Positions 24,822 through 32,974 of a stretch of DNA of 52,004 nt are shown piece by piece (the stretch's first letter is position 1; the number at the start of each line of letters is the position of its first letter). The position numbers and the translations under genes are program-made. Under the pieces are notes generated by a model that was given only the letters and a program-made list of their open reading frames with translations, ran no database searches and was not told where the DNA came from. Source of the stretch: an uncultured Prochlorococcus sp. (lineage in GTDB: Bacteria; Cyanobacteriota; Cyanobacteriia; PCC-6307; Cyanobiaceae). The stretch is taken from NCBI GenBank assembly GCA_902571795.1, contig CACGDL010000006.1, positions 1 to 52,004 on the forward strand, read 5' to 3'.

Positions 24822-26706
24822 TACTAATGATTTTATTTAAAGATTTTATTATTAAATCGTTCAAAAAGGGGGAAGTATGAAAAAGATGAGATTCATCATG
24901 TAAGAATTGTTTATCATCTTTAGTTGGATAGCATAATTTATCAGGACAAATATCTTTTGTAATTTCCCATATATAAAAATTAGAAAATCTATCTTTTAAT
25001 TTTAAAAATCTATTTTTATACTCAAAATAATCAGGATTATAATCTATACGTTTTACACCTTTAACAAAACAATCCTTATTCAAAAACGGCCTATATACTC
25101 TTTTTATACATCTAATAGGTTTAGCTAAAGAAGGAGAGTTTACTGATGTATGAGGCATTTTAAAAATTACAGATGCTTTACTATCCTCAATTAATTCGAC
25201 AATAAATTTTTCTAATAATTCTATTTCTTTTAAATTATCATTTTTGGTAATTGGGTTACTTAATTCATTTATTTGGTAATTCAAATTAGAAGCAAGTATG
25301 ATTATATTTGATTTTTTTTGTAAATATTTTTTTAATTCTATATTCTTTTTTTCTAATTCTTTGCATCCATTTCTAAAATCTAGAGGTATCTCTGTATTTG
25401 TATAAAAATATCTACATCCTACAAGACTATTATTTTTTATTGCACCACTATATTGTCTTCTTATGATTTTGAAAATATCTTCAGCATGAGAATCCCCATG
25501 AATTATTAGTTTCTGATCATCATAATTATTTAATAAAGTTTCAGATCCTTTCAATTGGCCAAAATAGAATTTATTCCTTAATGGTTTTGCTAAAGATATA
25601 GGTATAAGAGAAGTAAAAAAAATAATTAATAAATTTTTAAATAAACTAAGCTTGAGTTTTGTTTTTCTAAAAGGTTCTTCTACTAACTTATTAACGACTA
25701 TAGAAATCAAAATTGTTAAAAAAATTACAACTGGATAATAAATATAATTATTTAATGATGATTTAAATGTCCACTCACCAATTACAATTAGTCCCCAATG
25801 CCATAAATAAATTTGATAAGATAATTTACTAATATATGTAAATAATTTATTGCTAAGAAATCTCTTTATTAAATTCTTATTTTGAGTAGTCAAAATAAGT
25901 ATAAATGTAAATATTGAAGCAAAAATATGTCCTATAAAAATATAATCCTTATTAATAAAAAACAAACTTATTAGTATTAATAGTGAAGATAAAGAGAAAA
26001 AATATTTTGTTTTATGATTAACAATATTATTCAAAAAGTGTGTTTTTGAAAATTTAAAACAAACTACTCCAAGGGATATCTGCCACAATCTAGTAATTAT
26101 TGAATAATATGAAAAAGAACTAAAATTTCTATAAAGGATAATATAAATAATAAAAGAAGTTATAGATATCAAATAAAAGTATTTCATCTTAAATTCAATT
26201 TTATTTTCTAAATTTTTCTTGAGTGAAAATATTATTATTAGAGGAAATATAAAATAAAATTGTTCTTCGACAGAAAGTGACCAAGTATTTGTAAATGGAT
26301 TTACTAATGAATCATCACCCCAATATCCAGAGTTTATTTTTAATAAATAAAAGTTGGCAAAGCCAAATAAACTGAAAATTCCAGTTAAATAATAATAACC
26401 TCCACTTTCAATAAAAAAACTAATCATTATTGAAATTGCTATCACATAGATTATCAATGTAGGAGTGAGTCTCTTAAATCTTCTTTCGTAAAAATCTAAA
26501 ATGAATTTTTTTCTACCTTCAAAAACCTTTTGACTAATTGAATAAGTAATTACAAATCCAGATAAAGTAAAAAATATGTCAACACCTAAAAACCCTCCAG
26601 GAAGTTTATCAGGGAATAAATGATAAATAAATACGGCAACAATAGCAATAGATCTTATTCCATCTAATTCGAATCTATAATTATTTTTTTTTGGTAAAGT
26701 CTCCAA
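24814..26706 (-). CDS. Acyltransferase 3 / SGNH-domain O-acyltransferase (OafA-like)
   Basis: A 630-residue fusion known from O-antigen O-acetyltransferases. The N-terminal acyltransferase-3 domain (about 1-350, ten or so membrane spans) starts YRFELDGIRSIAIVAVFIYH with catalytic H29, then GGFLGVDIFFTLSGF and FTNTWSLSVEEQFYFIFPL. The C-terminal periplasmic SGNH domain starts with G404-D-S-H and ends with the D-x-x-H pair in HDESHLFH at about 604-607. It probably acetylates a sugar of the surface glycan across the inner membrane. The start appears to be TTG, 8 residues before the typical YRFELDGIR. It overlaps the convergent membrane-protein gene by 8 bases. Confidence 0.9.
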   Translation of the reverse strand: METLPKKNNYRFELDGIRSIAIVAVFIYHLFPDKLPGGFLGVDIFFTLSGFVITYSISQKVFEGRKKFILDFYERRFKRLTPTLIIYVIAISIMISFFIESGGYYYLTGIFSLFGFANFYLLKINSGYWGDDSLVNPFTNTWSLSVEEQFYFIFPLIIIFSLKKNLENKIEFKMKYFYLISITSFIIYIILYRNFSSFSYYSIITRLWQISLGVVCFKFSKTHFLNNIVNHKTKYFFSLSSLLILISLFFINKDYIFIGHIFASIFTFILILTTQNKNLIKRFLSNKLFTYISKLSYQIYLWHWGLIVIGEWTFKSSLNNYIYYPVVIFLTILISIVVNKLVEEPFRKTKLKLSLFKNLLIIFFTSLIPISLAKPLRNKFYFGQLKGSETLLNNYDDQKLIIHGDSHAEDIFKIIRRQYSGAIKNNSLVGCRYFYTNTEIPLDFRNGCKELEKKNIELKKYLQKKSNIIILASNLNYQINELSNPITKNDNLKEIELLEKFIVELIEDSKASVIFKMPHTSVNSPSLAKPIRCIKRVYRPFLNKDCFVKGVKRIDYNPDYFEYKNRFLKLKDRFSNFYIWEITKDICPDKLCYPTKDDKQFLHDESHLFHTSPFLNDLIIKSLNKIISTI

Positions 26707-26928
26707 AAGTAAATAAGCTCTATATCTTTAAACTTTAAAACATTATCGTTTTTGTGGGAAGTAAATTTGGTAATTAATATTAATAAAAAAATAATATATT
26801 TCTTTTTATAAAATTTTTAAAATTAAAATCGTATTAGAAATATTTTTAAGAATAAATTGTTTTTTTATTTAAGTTTTATATGAATTAAATGTTAGATTAA
26901 AATAAAAATTGAATAAAAATTAATTTAA

Positions 26929-27756
26929 ATGCCTTTACCAATAAAACTAAATAAGTCTAAATGGAAAGTAAAATTACCAGGCATAATTAATGATCCTAGA
27001 TTATTGCTCAACCACAATAAAGATATAAATGATTTCGAATCTTCCTTAAGATTTATAAAATTTGATAATACCTATAAATATACAATCAAGAATAGACAAC
27101 CTTTAACTGATAAATTTATTTTAGACAATATCAAAAATAAAAAAGATTTGTCAGTTCTAGAAGTTGGAGCATCTTGTGGGATAAATTCAATCGACCTAGT
27201 AAAAAAAATTTTACCAAGCTTAAAAACATATTTTTTAACTGATTTATTTTTTGATATTCCCTACATAATTGAAGATAATATAACCTATTTTTATAATCCT
27301 AGGAGCTGTAAATGTGTCATGGCAATATCCGACTTTTTTGTATTTTATGGCACTATTAAAACAAAATTACCATTATTTAATAAAATGTGTAATGAGGTAA
27401 TTAATTCTGCTCCAGATATAAAAAAATGCAAAGATAAATTAAATTTTTTACATCCATTAATCAAAGATTTAAAGATGAAAGATTCAAGAATTATTGATAT
27501 GGAGTATGATGTATTTACAGAATGGAAACAAAATAAAATTGATATAGTCAAATGCGCGAATATCTTAAATAAGTCTTATTTTTCGAGATCAGAAATTGAT
27601 ATTGCAATGAAAAACCTTACAAAATCTTTAAAAGAAAATGGAATTTTAGCTATCACAAGAAACCCTAATAAAACATCTAAAGAAATTAGCTCAATTTATA
27701 TATTAAAAAATAATAAACTGCAATTATTAACTACAATAAATGGTGGGGGTTTTTAA
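26929..27756 (+). CDS. SAM-dependent methyltransferase-like protein
   Basis: A 275-residue protein with a class I methyltransferase motif I, LSVLEVGASCGINSIDLV, at about residues 70-87. A motif-IV-like KIDIVKCANILNKSYF and a final KENGILAITRNP strand follow in the expected order. Between them lies a Cys-containing insert (YNPRSCKCVMAISDFFV) that I do not recognise. It starts after a 222-base noncoding gap and ends 10 bases before the convergent 27767 gene. Its target is unknown; the surroundings suggest a surface sugar. Confidence 0.6.
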   Translation: MPLPIKLNKSKWKVKLPGIINDPRLLLNHNKDINDFESSLRFIKFDNTYKYTIKNRQPLTDKFILDNIKNKKDLSVLEVGASCGINSIDLVKKILPSLKTYFLTDLFFDIPYIIEDNITYFYNPRSCKCVMAISDFFVFYGTIKTKLPLFNKMCNEVINSAPDIKKCKDKLNFLHPLIKDLKMKDSRIIDMEYDVFTEWKQNKIDIVKCANILNKSYFSRSEIDIAMKNLTKSLKENGILAITRNPNKTSKEISSIYILKNNKLQLLTTINGGGF

Positions 27757-27766
27757 AATAAGAAAT

Positions 27767-29134
27767 TTATTTTTTCCTACTAACCACTAGATAATCTCCG
27801 ATAAATTCCTGCTTATTTGAAGGAAATTTTAAGTCTAAAATTTTTGATGATATTTTCATCTCTCCTACAAGTTTTATGGATAATTTCCCATAACTGGTAC
27901 TTTTTTTTAAAAAATCAATTGATAAAAAAACTTTATATAGTTTCTGAAAATATTTTAAAACTAATTTTTGTAATTCTAATCTAATTAGATTAGAATTACT
28001 TCTAATTCTTTTTTTAGCAAAAAGTGTTTTGATTTCATCGCAAAATATTTGCATTGTATTTTTAGATATATTGGTAAATTTAATAACTTTATTTTTACGA
28101 TCTTTAAGAATTACTTTCTTATCTTCACTTTCCTTATTAATTTGATTGTATAAAGCCAAAGGAGTTTGAACAATAGTCGATAATTCAGAGGTTATGTGAT
28201 TACTGATTGCCCAATCCTCATATAATTCAGATTTTGGCATCAAACAAAATGACTCTTTCTCAAGTAGAGAGCATTCAAAGCTAGTTGTTGAATTTGGGGA
28301 TAATATAACTTTTGAAGATGCAAAAATAGAAGAAGGTAGAGAAAAACTTTTATCAACATGAATAGAATCTAAACCAGCAAATAGTCTTTTATATAATTCC
28401 TCATCTTCTGTAGGATGAGGTCTAAAGAGAATTTTATATTTAGAGTCTTTATTACTTATTTGCATCCTTATAAAATCAAAAAGTCCGAAAAGTGAAATGT
28501 GCGAGTAATTTGCAAAATGTATTAATTTCTTCATATGCCAATCTTCAATACCCTGATTTTTTACACTTGAAAGCTCATCAAAATTTTTATCATATCCAAA
28601 TTTCCATGAAGTGCCTGATGAAACAATTAAGATGTGCCTCCCATATAGTTTTTTTATCAGATTTATTTCATCTGCATAAATAGCGTTAGATAAATTAAAA
28701 TTCATTAAATGGTTAAATCTCATATATCCAGTTTGGGATACATTTAATTTTGGATTTAATTTTTTTATAGTTTTTGTCTCTGAATTTAAGCTTGTAAATA
28801 TAGTATTTATATACCTAAGACTATCTCCAGGTTTCATGAAGCAATCATGATGACCATCAAGCTCATAATCACAAACAGCTTCAGAATCTTGTACAACAAG
28901 ATTAAATCCATTTTTTCTAAGTTTTTTTAATTTCTTCTTAAGATGAGACTGAGCACTTTTTAACATAAAAATCCCTTTTATTAAGAAATTAAATAAAGCC
29001 AACCTTTCAAAAATATATTTATCTCCAATAAACACGTAATCAGCAGCTTCAGAATCAATCAAGTGATGAGCCATTTCTTGATAACCAATAAACTCTCGTG
29101 ATTTTGTCTCATAGGTTAAATATACTACTCTCAT
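27767..29134 (-). CDS. Surface carbohydrate biosynthesis protein (GT-B-like)
   Basis: A 455-residue protein. MRVVYLTYETKSREFIGYQE resembles the 'K-x-R-E-x-x-x-x-L' opening of the surface carbohydrate biosynthesis family. Later come RHILIVSSGTSWKFGYDKN, the nucleotide-sugar type KILFRPHPTEDEELYKRLF (about residue 250) and SSKVILSPNSTTSFECSLLE (about 290), which is the S-x-T-S/T-x-E-A-type signature of CDP-glycerol, sialic and capsule transferases. A GT-B fold and transferase role are likely. The last 90 residues are basic and variable, and their coding DNA contains a perfect 30-base palindrome at 27970-27999. Donor and acceptor are unknown. Confidence 0.7.
   Translation of the reverse strand: MRVVYLTYETKSREFIGYQEMAHHLIDSEAADYVFIGDKYIFERLALFNFLIKGIFMLKSAQSHLKKKLKKLRKNGFNLVVQDSEAVCDYELDGHHDCFMKPGDSLRYINTIFTSLNSETKTIKKLNPKLNVSQTGYMRFNHLMNFNLSNAIYADEINLIKKLYGRHILIVSSGTSWKFGYDKNFDELSSVKNQGIEDWHMKKLIHFANYSHISLFGLFDFIRMQISNKDSKYKILFRPHPTEDEELYKRLFAGLDSIHVDKSFSLPSSIFASSKVILSPNSTTSFECSLLEKESFCLMPKSELYEDWAISNHITSELSTIVQTPLALYNQINKESEDKKVILKDRKNKVIKFTNISKNTMQIFCDEIKTLFAKKRIRSNSNLIRLELQKLVLKYFQKLYKVFLSIDFLKKSTSYGKLSIKLVGEMKISSKILDLKFPSNKQEFIGDYLVVSRKK
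27970..27999. repeat. Perfect 30-base palindrome inside the 27767-29134 gene
   Basis: The 15 bases GTAATTCTAATCTAA are followed at once by their exact reverse complement. The symmetry ends at both sides (T at 27969 and T at 28000 do not pair). It is in frame in the coding sequence and contributes the SNLIRLELQ segment. Confidence 0.85.
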
Positions 29135-29272
29135 AAGTGATTTTAAATTTCCTCTATATTTTTGCTTTTCTTATATTATTGCTAGAATGTTTAAAATAAA
29201 TACAACATTATCAAGAGTTTATAATTATTTAAATTATTTTTTATATATTTTTTTAAAGTCTACAAATTAAAA

Positions 29273-30142
29273 TCAAAAAGGTTTGCATCGAAAATATTTT
29301 GATAATATAGAGTCAGTGTTTTGAACAGTTAAATAAATTTTTTTTGATAAAAATTGAAATGCCTCTATTATTGTTGGGCTTCCAACTTTCTTATCATATA
29401 TAGAATGCAATTTGCTAACTAAATTTTTTTTATCTGTATCGAAAGAAATATTTTTATCAAAAAAATAGCCACTATATCCATCAAGTCCAACAAGATGAAC
29501 ATTTTTTGCTTTCAAGAATAGTCCAATTATTCCTCCATAAAATGCTGAAGCTCTGCAGTGCAAAAGAATGTCTCTATTTCGCAAAAAGTTCATAAGTTTA
29601 TTACTTTCTAAAATAAAAGGCATAAACCTAATATCAGCTACAGAGTTTAAATGAGTCATGAAACGAATATTTTTTCTTAATTTATAATTTAATGATTTGT
29701 AAATTTCACTATGCAATTTCATGCTTGAATCAGATACATCAAAAATAAAAATTACAGATTCATATAGATTTGATTTGGAATTTATTTTATTTACATAATA
29801 ATGAAGCCACTCCTTATCCTTCGGAGTGAATTCAGAAAATAATAAATCAGGAACAAATTCATGTTCAATCCATCTACTTATTCCCATTGACAAGTTCTTT
29901 TTAAATTCAATTAAAGAGGAATTTGTAAGTTTATTTATAGATAAACCAGATCCTAATACAACAATATTTTTATTTTCCTTCTTAAGGAAAATTTGATTAA
30001 TTTCTTTTAAAGAAAAATGTTTATAACCTTTATTGATTATCTTAAATCTTATTATTTCTGCTTTTATTAAACGTTTAAAAAATAGATAAGGAAGTAAAAG
30101 ATAAAAAAACCTCTTTATTAAAAAAATTCTGAATTTTTTCAA
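29273..30142 (-). CDS. Rossmann-fold protein resembling GT42 sialyltransferases / MptE-like family
   Basis: A 289-residue protein with a basic, hydrophobic N-terminus, then IVVLGSGLSINKL (60-72), where GT42 sialyltransferases have a G-N-G-P-S nucleotide loop. The second half, R197-A-S-A-F-Y-G-G, VHLVGLDGYSGYF (215-227) and SFDTDKKNLVSKL (233-245), followed by IIEAFQFLSKKIYLTVQNTD (258-277), runs parallel to the Campylobacter Cst-II sequence as I remember it, including its Arg129 and Tyr156. The catalytic His188 position appears not to be His. The start appears to be TTG. It could be a divergent nonulosonate transferase or a MptE/DUF115-like protein; I cannot decide. Confidence 0.5.
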   Translation of the reverse strand: MKKFRIFLIKRFFYLLLPYLFFKRLIKAEIIRFKIINKGYKHFSLKEINQIFLKKENKNIVVLGSGLSINKLTNSSLIEFKKNLSMGISRWIEHEFVPDLLFSEFTPKDKEWLHYYVNKINSKSNLYESVIFIFDVSDSSMKLHSEIYKSLNYKLRKNIRFMTHLNSVADIRFMPFILESNKLMNFLRNRDILLHCRASAFYGGIIGLFLKAKNVHLVGLDGYSGYFFDKNISFDTDKKNLVSKLHSIYDKKVGSPTIIEAFQFLSKKIYLTVQNTDSILSKYFRCKPF

Positions 30143-30248
30143 AATTATTATAAATTTAAAAAAATATTTAAACCATCCTATTATAAATTATATTATTGAT
30201 TTTTTCTAATAAAATAATTTTAAGAAAAAATCTTTATTATAATTAACT

Positions 30249-30365
30249 CTAATGTATTCCTTGACCTCCATCTAAATTTAATATTGCACCTGTCATAAAT
30301 TCAGAAATCGGCGATGCTAAATAACATGCCAAACTAGATCAAAAATTTTTAGTTTATCAGGATTA
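30249..30365 (-). pseudogene. Remnant of a short-chain dehydrogenase/reductase gene (C-terminal end)
   Basis: On the minus strand, before the TAG at 30249-30251, the frame reads LACYLASPISEFMTGAIL and then NLDGGQGIH. This is the characteristic end of SDR enzymes (YLAS...S-x-x-x-TGA-x-x-x-x-DGG). Upstream the frame is lost by a single-base shift near 30336; the neighbouring frame reads INPDKLKIF, which fits a family member just before that point. The rest of the gene is missing and the next gene's stop (30363) lies at the break. SDR enzymes occur in nonulosonate loci, so this may be a decayed part of an older version. Confidence 0.75.
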
Positions 30366-31748
30366 ATAAAAAAATTGTTTTACTTTAGATCTAATTTCAG
30401 GAGACATGATTTTATCTTTTAGCACTAATAAGGAATTTTTTATAGATCCATAAAGTTTATCTTCAATTTTTCTATCTCTGTTATAAAAAGCAAATGCTTT
30501 TTCGATATCATCCTTAGTTTTCACATAGGCATTATCGGATAATTTAGCTACGTAATAGCTAAATTTAGGAACTCTAAGATTTGAAGCTCCTTTTAAAAAT
30601 GTTTGCATAAAATTACCAATTAATAAATCATCAAATACTTCGTTTCTTATTGCATACATGAAACTTCTTCTGGGAGCATGGAAAAGGATAGATTTTTTAT
30701 GTTTTTTATAATTATTTAAATTACAAAAAAATGTATCATTTTTAAACTTCACACCAATTGTGTCGTAGTTCTGACTTAAATAATCGATAGATGAGAAATA
30801 ATCCTTTATTTGAATTTTATCCTTTTCTTTGAACCCCATATCCCAATCATCCCCAAAATTTTTTGCTTTAACAGGCTTTGCAATTACTAACTTTTCCGGA
30901 TTTATATTTTCAAAATGAAGAGTATCTTCATCCTTTAGAAAGGTTATTTTTTGAAAAATGGGTAATAATTTTTTACTTTTACTAGCTTTGAAACCTCTAA
31001 AGTGATCGTTTTCATCACAGCTATATTTTCTAGCCCACCAGCTATCTTCTCTTTGATATTGATGAGATGAACTAAAAGGGATCGCAATATTACATGAATA
31101 GTCTTTCATTGATTTTTGATAGATTGTACCTATAGGGCTGAAGTCATCACATGGCTTTCTTATTGTTTGTTTGCTTTGCAAATCGAAAAGATTAATCATA
31201 TCGGCATCGCCATAACTAGCAAGTTGAAGAAGAATTGAATTTTTATATTTTCTAGATATGTCTCTAATTTCTTTTGTACATCCACATCCAGATGAGTCAT
31301 TTAAATTAAGTATCAATGATTTTTTATTCCCATGGGTAATTTCAACTAGCAATACTGAGTCTAATTTTTCATCTGTAAAAGTTAAAATTCGCAAATTATC
31401 CTCTAATTCAATCCATTTCCTATTTGGCAAAACAATTACATCAAAACCTGCTTTTCGAAGTTCTTTTGGTAATCTATTTGAGAATTGATCCGCAAGAATT
31501 ATCTTTGATCCGTTTTTAAAAAGTCTCAAAGTTTGTAAATTAAGATGATCTGGATGGAAATGAGATATCCAAATATATTTAGCTTTAAGAGCTTGCTTTT
31601 TTAAATCTTCTGGTATTTTATTTGTTAATCGCCATGATCCGAAATAACAAGAATATTCATCAAACCATGGATCAGTGACCAATATTGTTGAATCTTTATT
31701 ATTAATTATTAGGGTAGCATTACCAACTGTATTAGCCTGAAACTCCAA
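30363..31748 (-). CDS. Metallo-beta-lactamase-fold protein resembling the CMP-Neu5Ac hydroxylase catalytic domain
   Basis: A 461-residue protein with the di-metal motif H63-F-H65-P-D67-H68 in YIWISHFHPDHLNLQTLRLF, and DPWFDEYSCYFGSW upstream. The stretches FDVIVLPNRKWIELEDNLRI and DSVLLVEITHGNKKSLIL follow the order and spacing I recall for vertebrate CMAH after its HxHxDH motif. CMAH has an N-terminal Rieske domain (C-x-H, C-x-x-H); this protein starts directly at the hydrolase domain and has none. The C-terminal 200 residues are unfamiliar. It lies within 10 kb of neuABC-like genes, so a nonulosonate-related role is possible; UlaG-like hydrolases are an alternative. The start appears to be TTG. 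Confidence 0.65.
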   Translation of the reverse strand: MEFQANTVGNATLIINNKDSTILVTDPWFDEYSCYFGSWRLTNKIPEDLKKQALKAKYIWISHFHPDHLNLQTLRLFKNGSKIILADQFSNRLPKELRKAGFDVIVLPNRKWIELEDNLRILTFTDEKLDSVLLVEITHGNKKSLILNLNDSSGCGCTKEIRDISRKYKNSILLQLASYGDADMINLFDLQSKQTIRKPCDDFSPIGTIYQKSMKDYSCNIAIPFSSSHQYQREDSWWARKYSCDENDHFRGFKASKSKKLLPIFQKITFLKDEDTLHFENINPEKLVIAKPVKAKNFGDDWDMGFKEKDKIQIKDYFSSIDYLSQNYDTIGVKFKNDTFFCNLNNYKKHKKSILFHAPRRSFMYAIRNEVFDDLLIGNFMQTFLKGASNLRVPKFSYYVAKLSDNAYVKTKDDIEKAFAFYNRDRKIEDKLYGSIKNSLLVLKDKIMSPEIRSKVKQFFY

Positions 31749-31825
31749 AATTAAAAGATAATTTTTAATTACTAATCTAAATTAGAAAAGAAATTTATAC
31801 AAAAATTTTAAAATTTCTTTAATAA

Positions 31826-31939
31826 TCAAAAACCTTGAGAAGTGAGCTCGTAACGCTTAAGCAAGTATGATATTAAAATAAACCAATAAATATAATTGAG
31901 TTTCGAAAACAGCTTGGGTTTTGATATCAGAGTTAACAT
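31826..31939 (-). pseudogene. Possible C-terminal gene remnant or small ORF (37 codons)
   Basis: A minus-strand frame of 37 codons, ATG-initiated at 31939, ends with FILISYLLKRYELTSQGF before TGA. It reads like the hydrophobic-then-basic end of a larger protein, it has no visible ribosome site, and an in-frame stop lies 4 codons upstream of the ATG. I do not recognise the family. It sits between two divergent genes in a region with other gene debris. Confidence 0.25.
31891..31896 (+). promoter_or_regulatory. Candidate -10 element (TATAAT)
   Basis: TATAAT lies about 100 bases before the ATG at 31999. The -35 region is weak. It overlaps the small minus-strand frame at 31826-31939, so only one of the two readings may matter. 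Confidence 0.25.
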
Positions 31940-31998
31940 TATTAATAATCAAAAAATATTTACTTTATTTGGTTAATATATAAAAATTAAAAATTTAT

Positions 31999-32733
31999 AT
32001 GTTAATTCCTTTCAATTACTTACTTATTTTAAAGAATAAAATCAGAGGCATAATACATATTGGTGCCCATGAGTTGGAAGAATTACCTTCATATTTAGAC
32101 AAAAAAATAAATAATATAATTTGGATTGAAGCAAACCCCGAAAAATATAATTTTATTGAAAACAGAATAAACAAATACGAAAATATGATCCTAGGAAAGT
32201 TTGCAGCAGGGAGCAAAAAAGATAATTTATTTTTAAATATTTCAAATAATGGTCAATCATCATCAATACTCCCTTTAGGAACTCATAAAAAGATCTATCC
32301 CAATATTACTTATACTTCAAGGTTATCAGTAGATGTCTTAACTTATGATTCCTGGGCAAACACTAAAAAAATAAGCCAAAAATTATACAATTTTATTAAT
32401 ATTGATATTCAGGGGTACGAATTAGAAGCTTTAAAAGGTATGCAAAGTCAATTGAGAGTAGTTGATTATGTTTATTTAGAAGTAAACTTTCGTGAATTAT
32501 ATATAAATTGCTCTCAAATAAAAGAAATTGATCAATTTTTATCTAATTTTAATTTCAAAAGAGTTGGAACATACAAAACAACTAAAGGTTGGGGGGATGC
32601 AATCTATGTAAAAGATTTCATTCTTTTAAATAAAATTTACTATTTTTTTATCATACCAATTCTAAAAATAATACTTCTCCCATGGAAAATTTTGAAAAAA
32701 ATAAAATTCTATTTAAAAAAATATAAAAGCTAA
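31999..32733 (+). CDS. FkbM-family methyltransferase (first copy)
   Basis: A 244-residue class I SAM-dependent methyltransferase. Motif I is GIIHIGAHELEELPSYL with the acidic strand end IIWIEANPEKY, then the FkbM-typical INIDIQGYELEALKGMQSQL (the D-x-x-G-x-E block, about 134-153) and YVYLEVNFRELY. FkbM enzymes O-methylate hydroxyl groups, often of sugars in polysaccharide clusters. The last 40 residues are hydrophobic and basic, so the protein may sit on the membrane. A second, divergent FkbM gene lies at 33865. The target sugar is unknown. Confidence 0.85.
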   Translation: MLIPFNYLLILKNKIRGIIHIGAHELEELPSYLDKKINNIIWIEANPEKYNFIENRINKYENMILGKFAAGSKKDNLFLNISNNGQSSSILPLGTHKKIYPNITYTSRLSVDVLTYDSWANTKKISQKLYNFINIDIQGYELEALKGMQSQLRVVDYVYLEVNFRELYINCSQIKEIDQFLSNFNFKRVGTYKTTKGWGDAIYVKDFILLNKIYYFFIIPILKIILLPWKILKKIKFYLKKYKS

Positions 32734-32849
32734 TAAATAAATGGCTGAAATACTTAATATGATTTGTTTTTATTATTTTTTATGATTTTCCAAATAATCT
32801 TATAAATATATTAATAATGATTAAATTCTTACGAAAATAGTAATAATAA

Positions 32850-32916
32850 TAGAGTCAAGCTGACTTGAACCGCTGGCCCCCTTCATGCCATCTAGGCAAT
32901 AAATTAAGCTATAACA
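32850..32916 (-). pseudogene. Degenerate tRNA-Ala copy (pseudo-tRNA)
   Basis: Aligned with the intact tRNA-Ala gene at 36135-36207, the first 46 positions from the tRNA 3' end match at 38 sites by my count, covering acceptor 3' strand, T arm, variable loop and the anticodon-loop side. The 5' half is decayed, with only AAGCTAT still alike. Both copies have the same orientation. The better kept 3' half is what a site-specific integration at a tRNA leaves behind. Confidence 0.75.
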
Positions 32917-32974
32917 AGTGTTTGCTACTGTTTTAGCTAAGTTGGTCGAAGGGCTGGTCGCAGGGATAACAATA

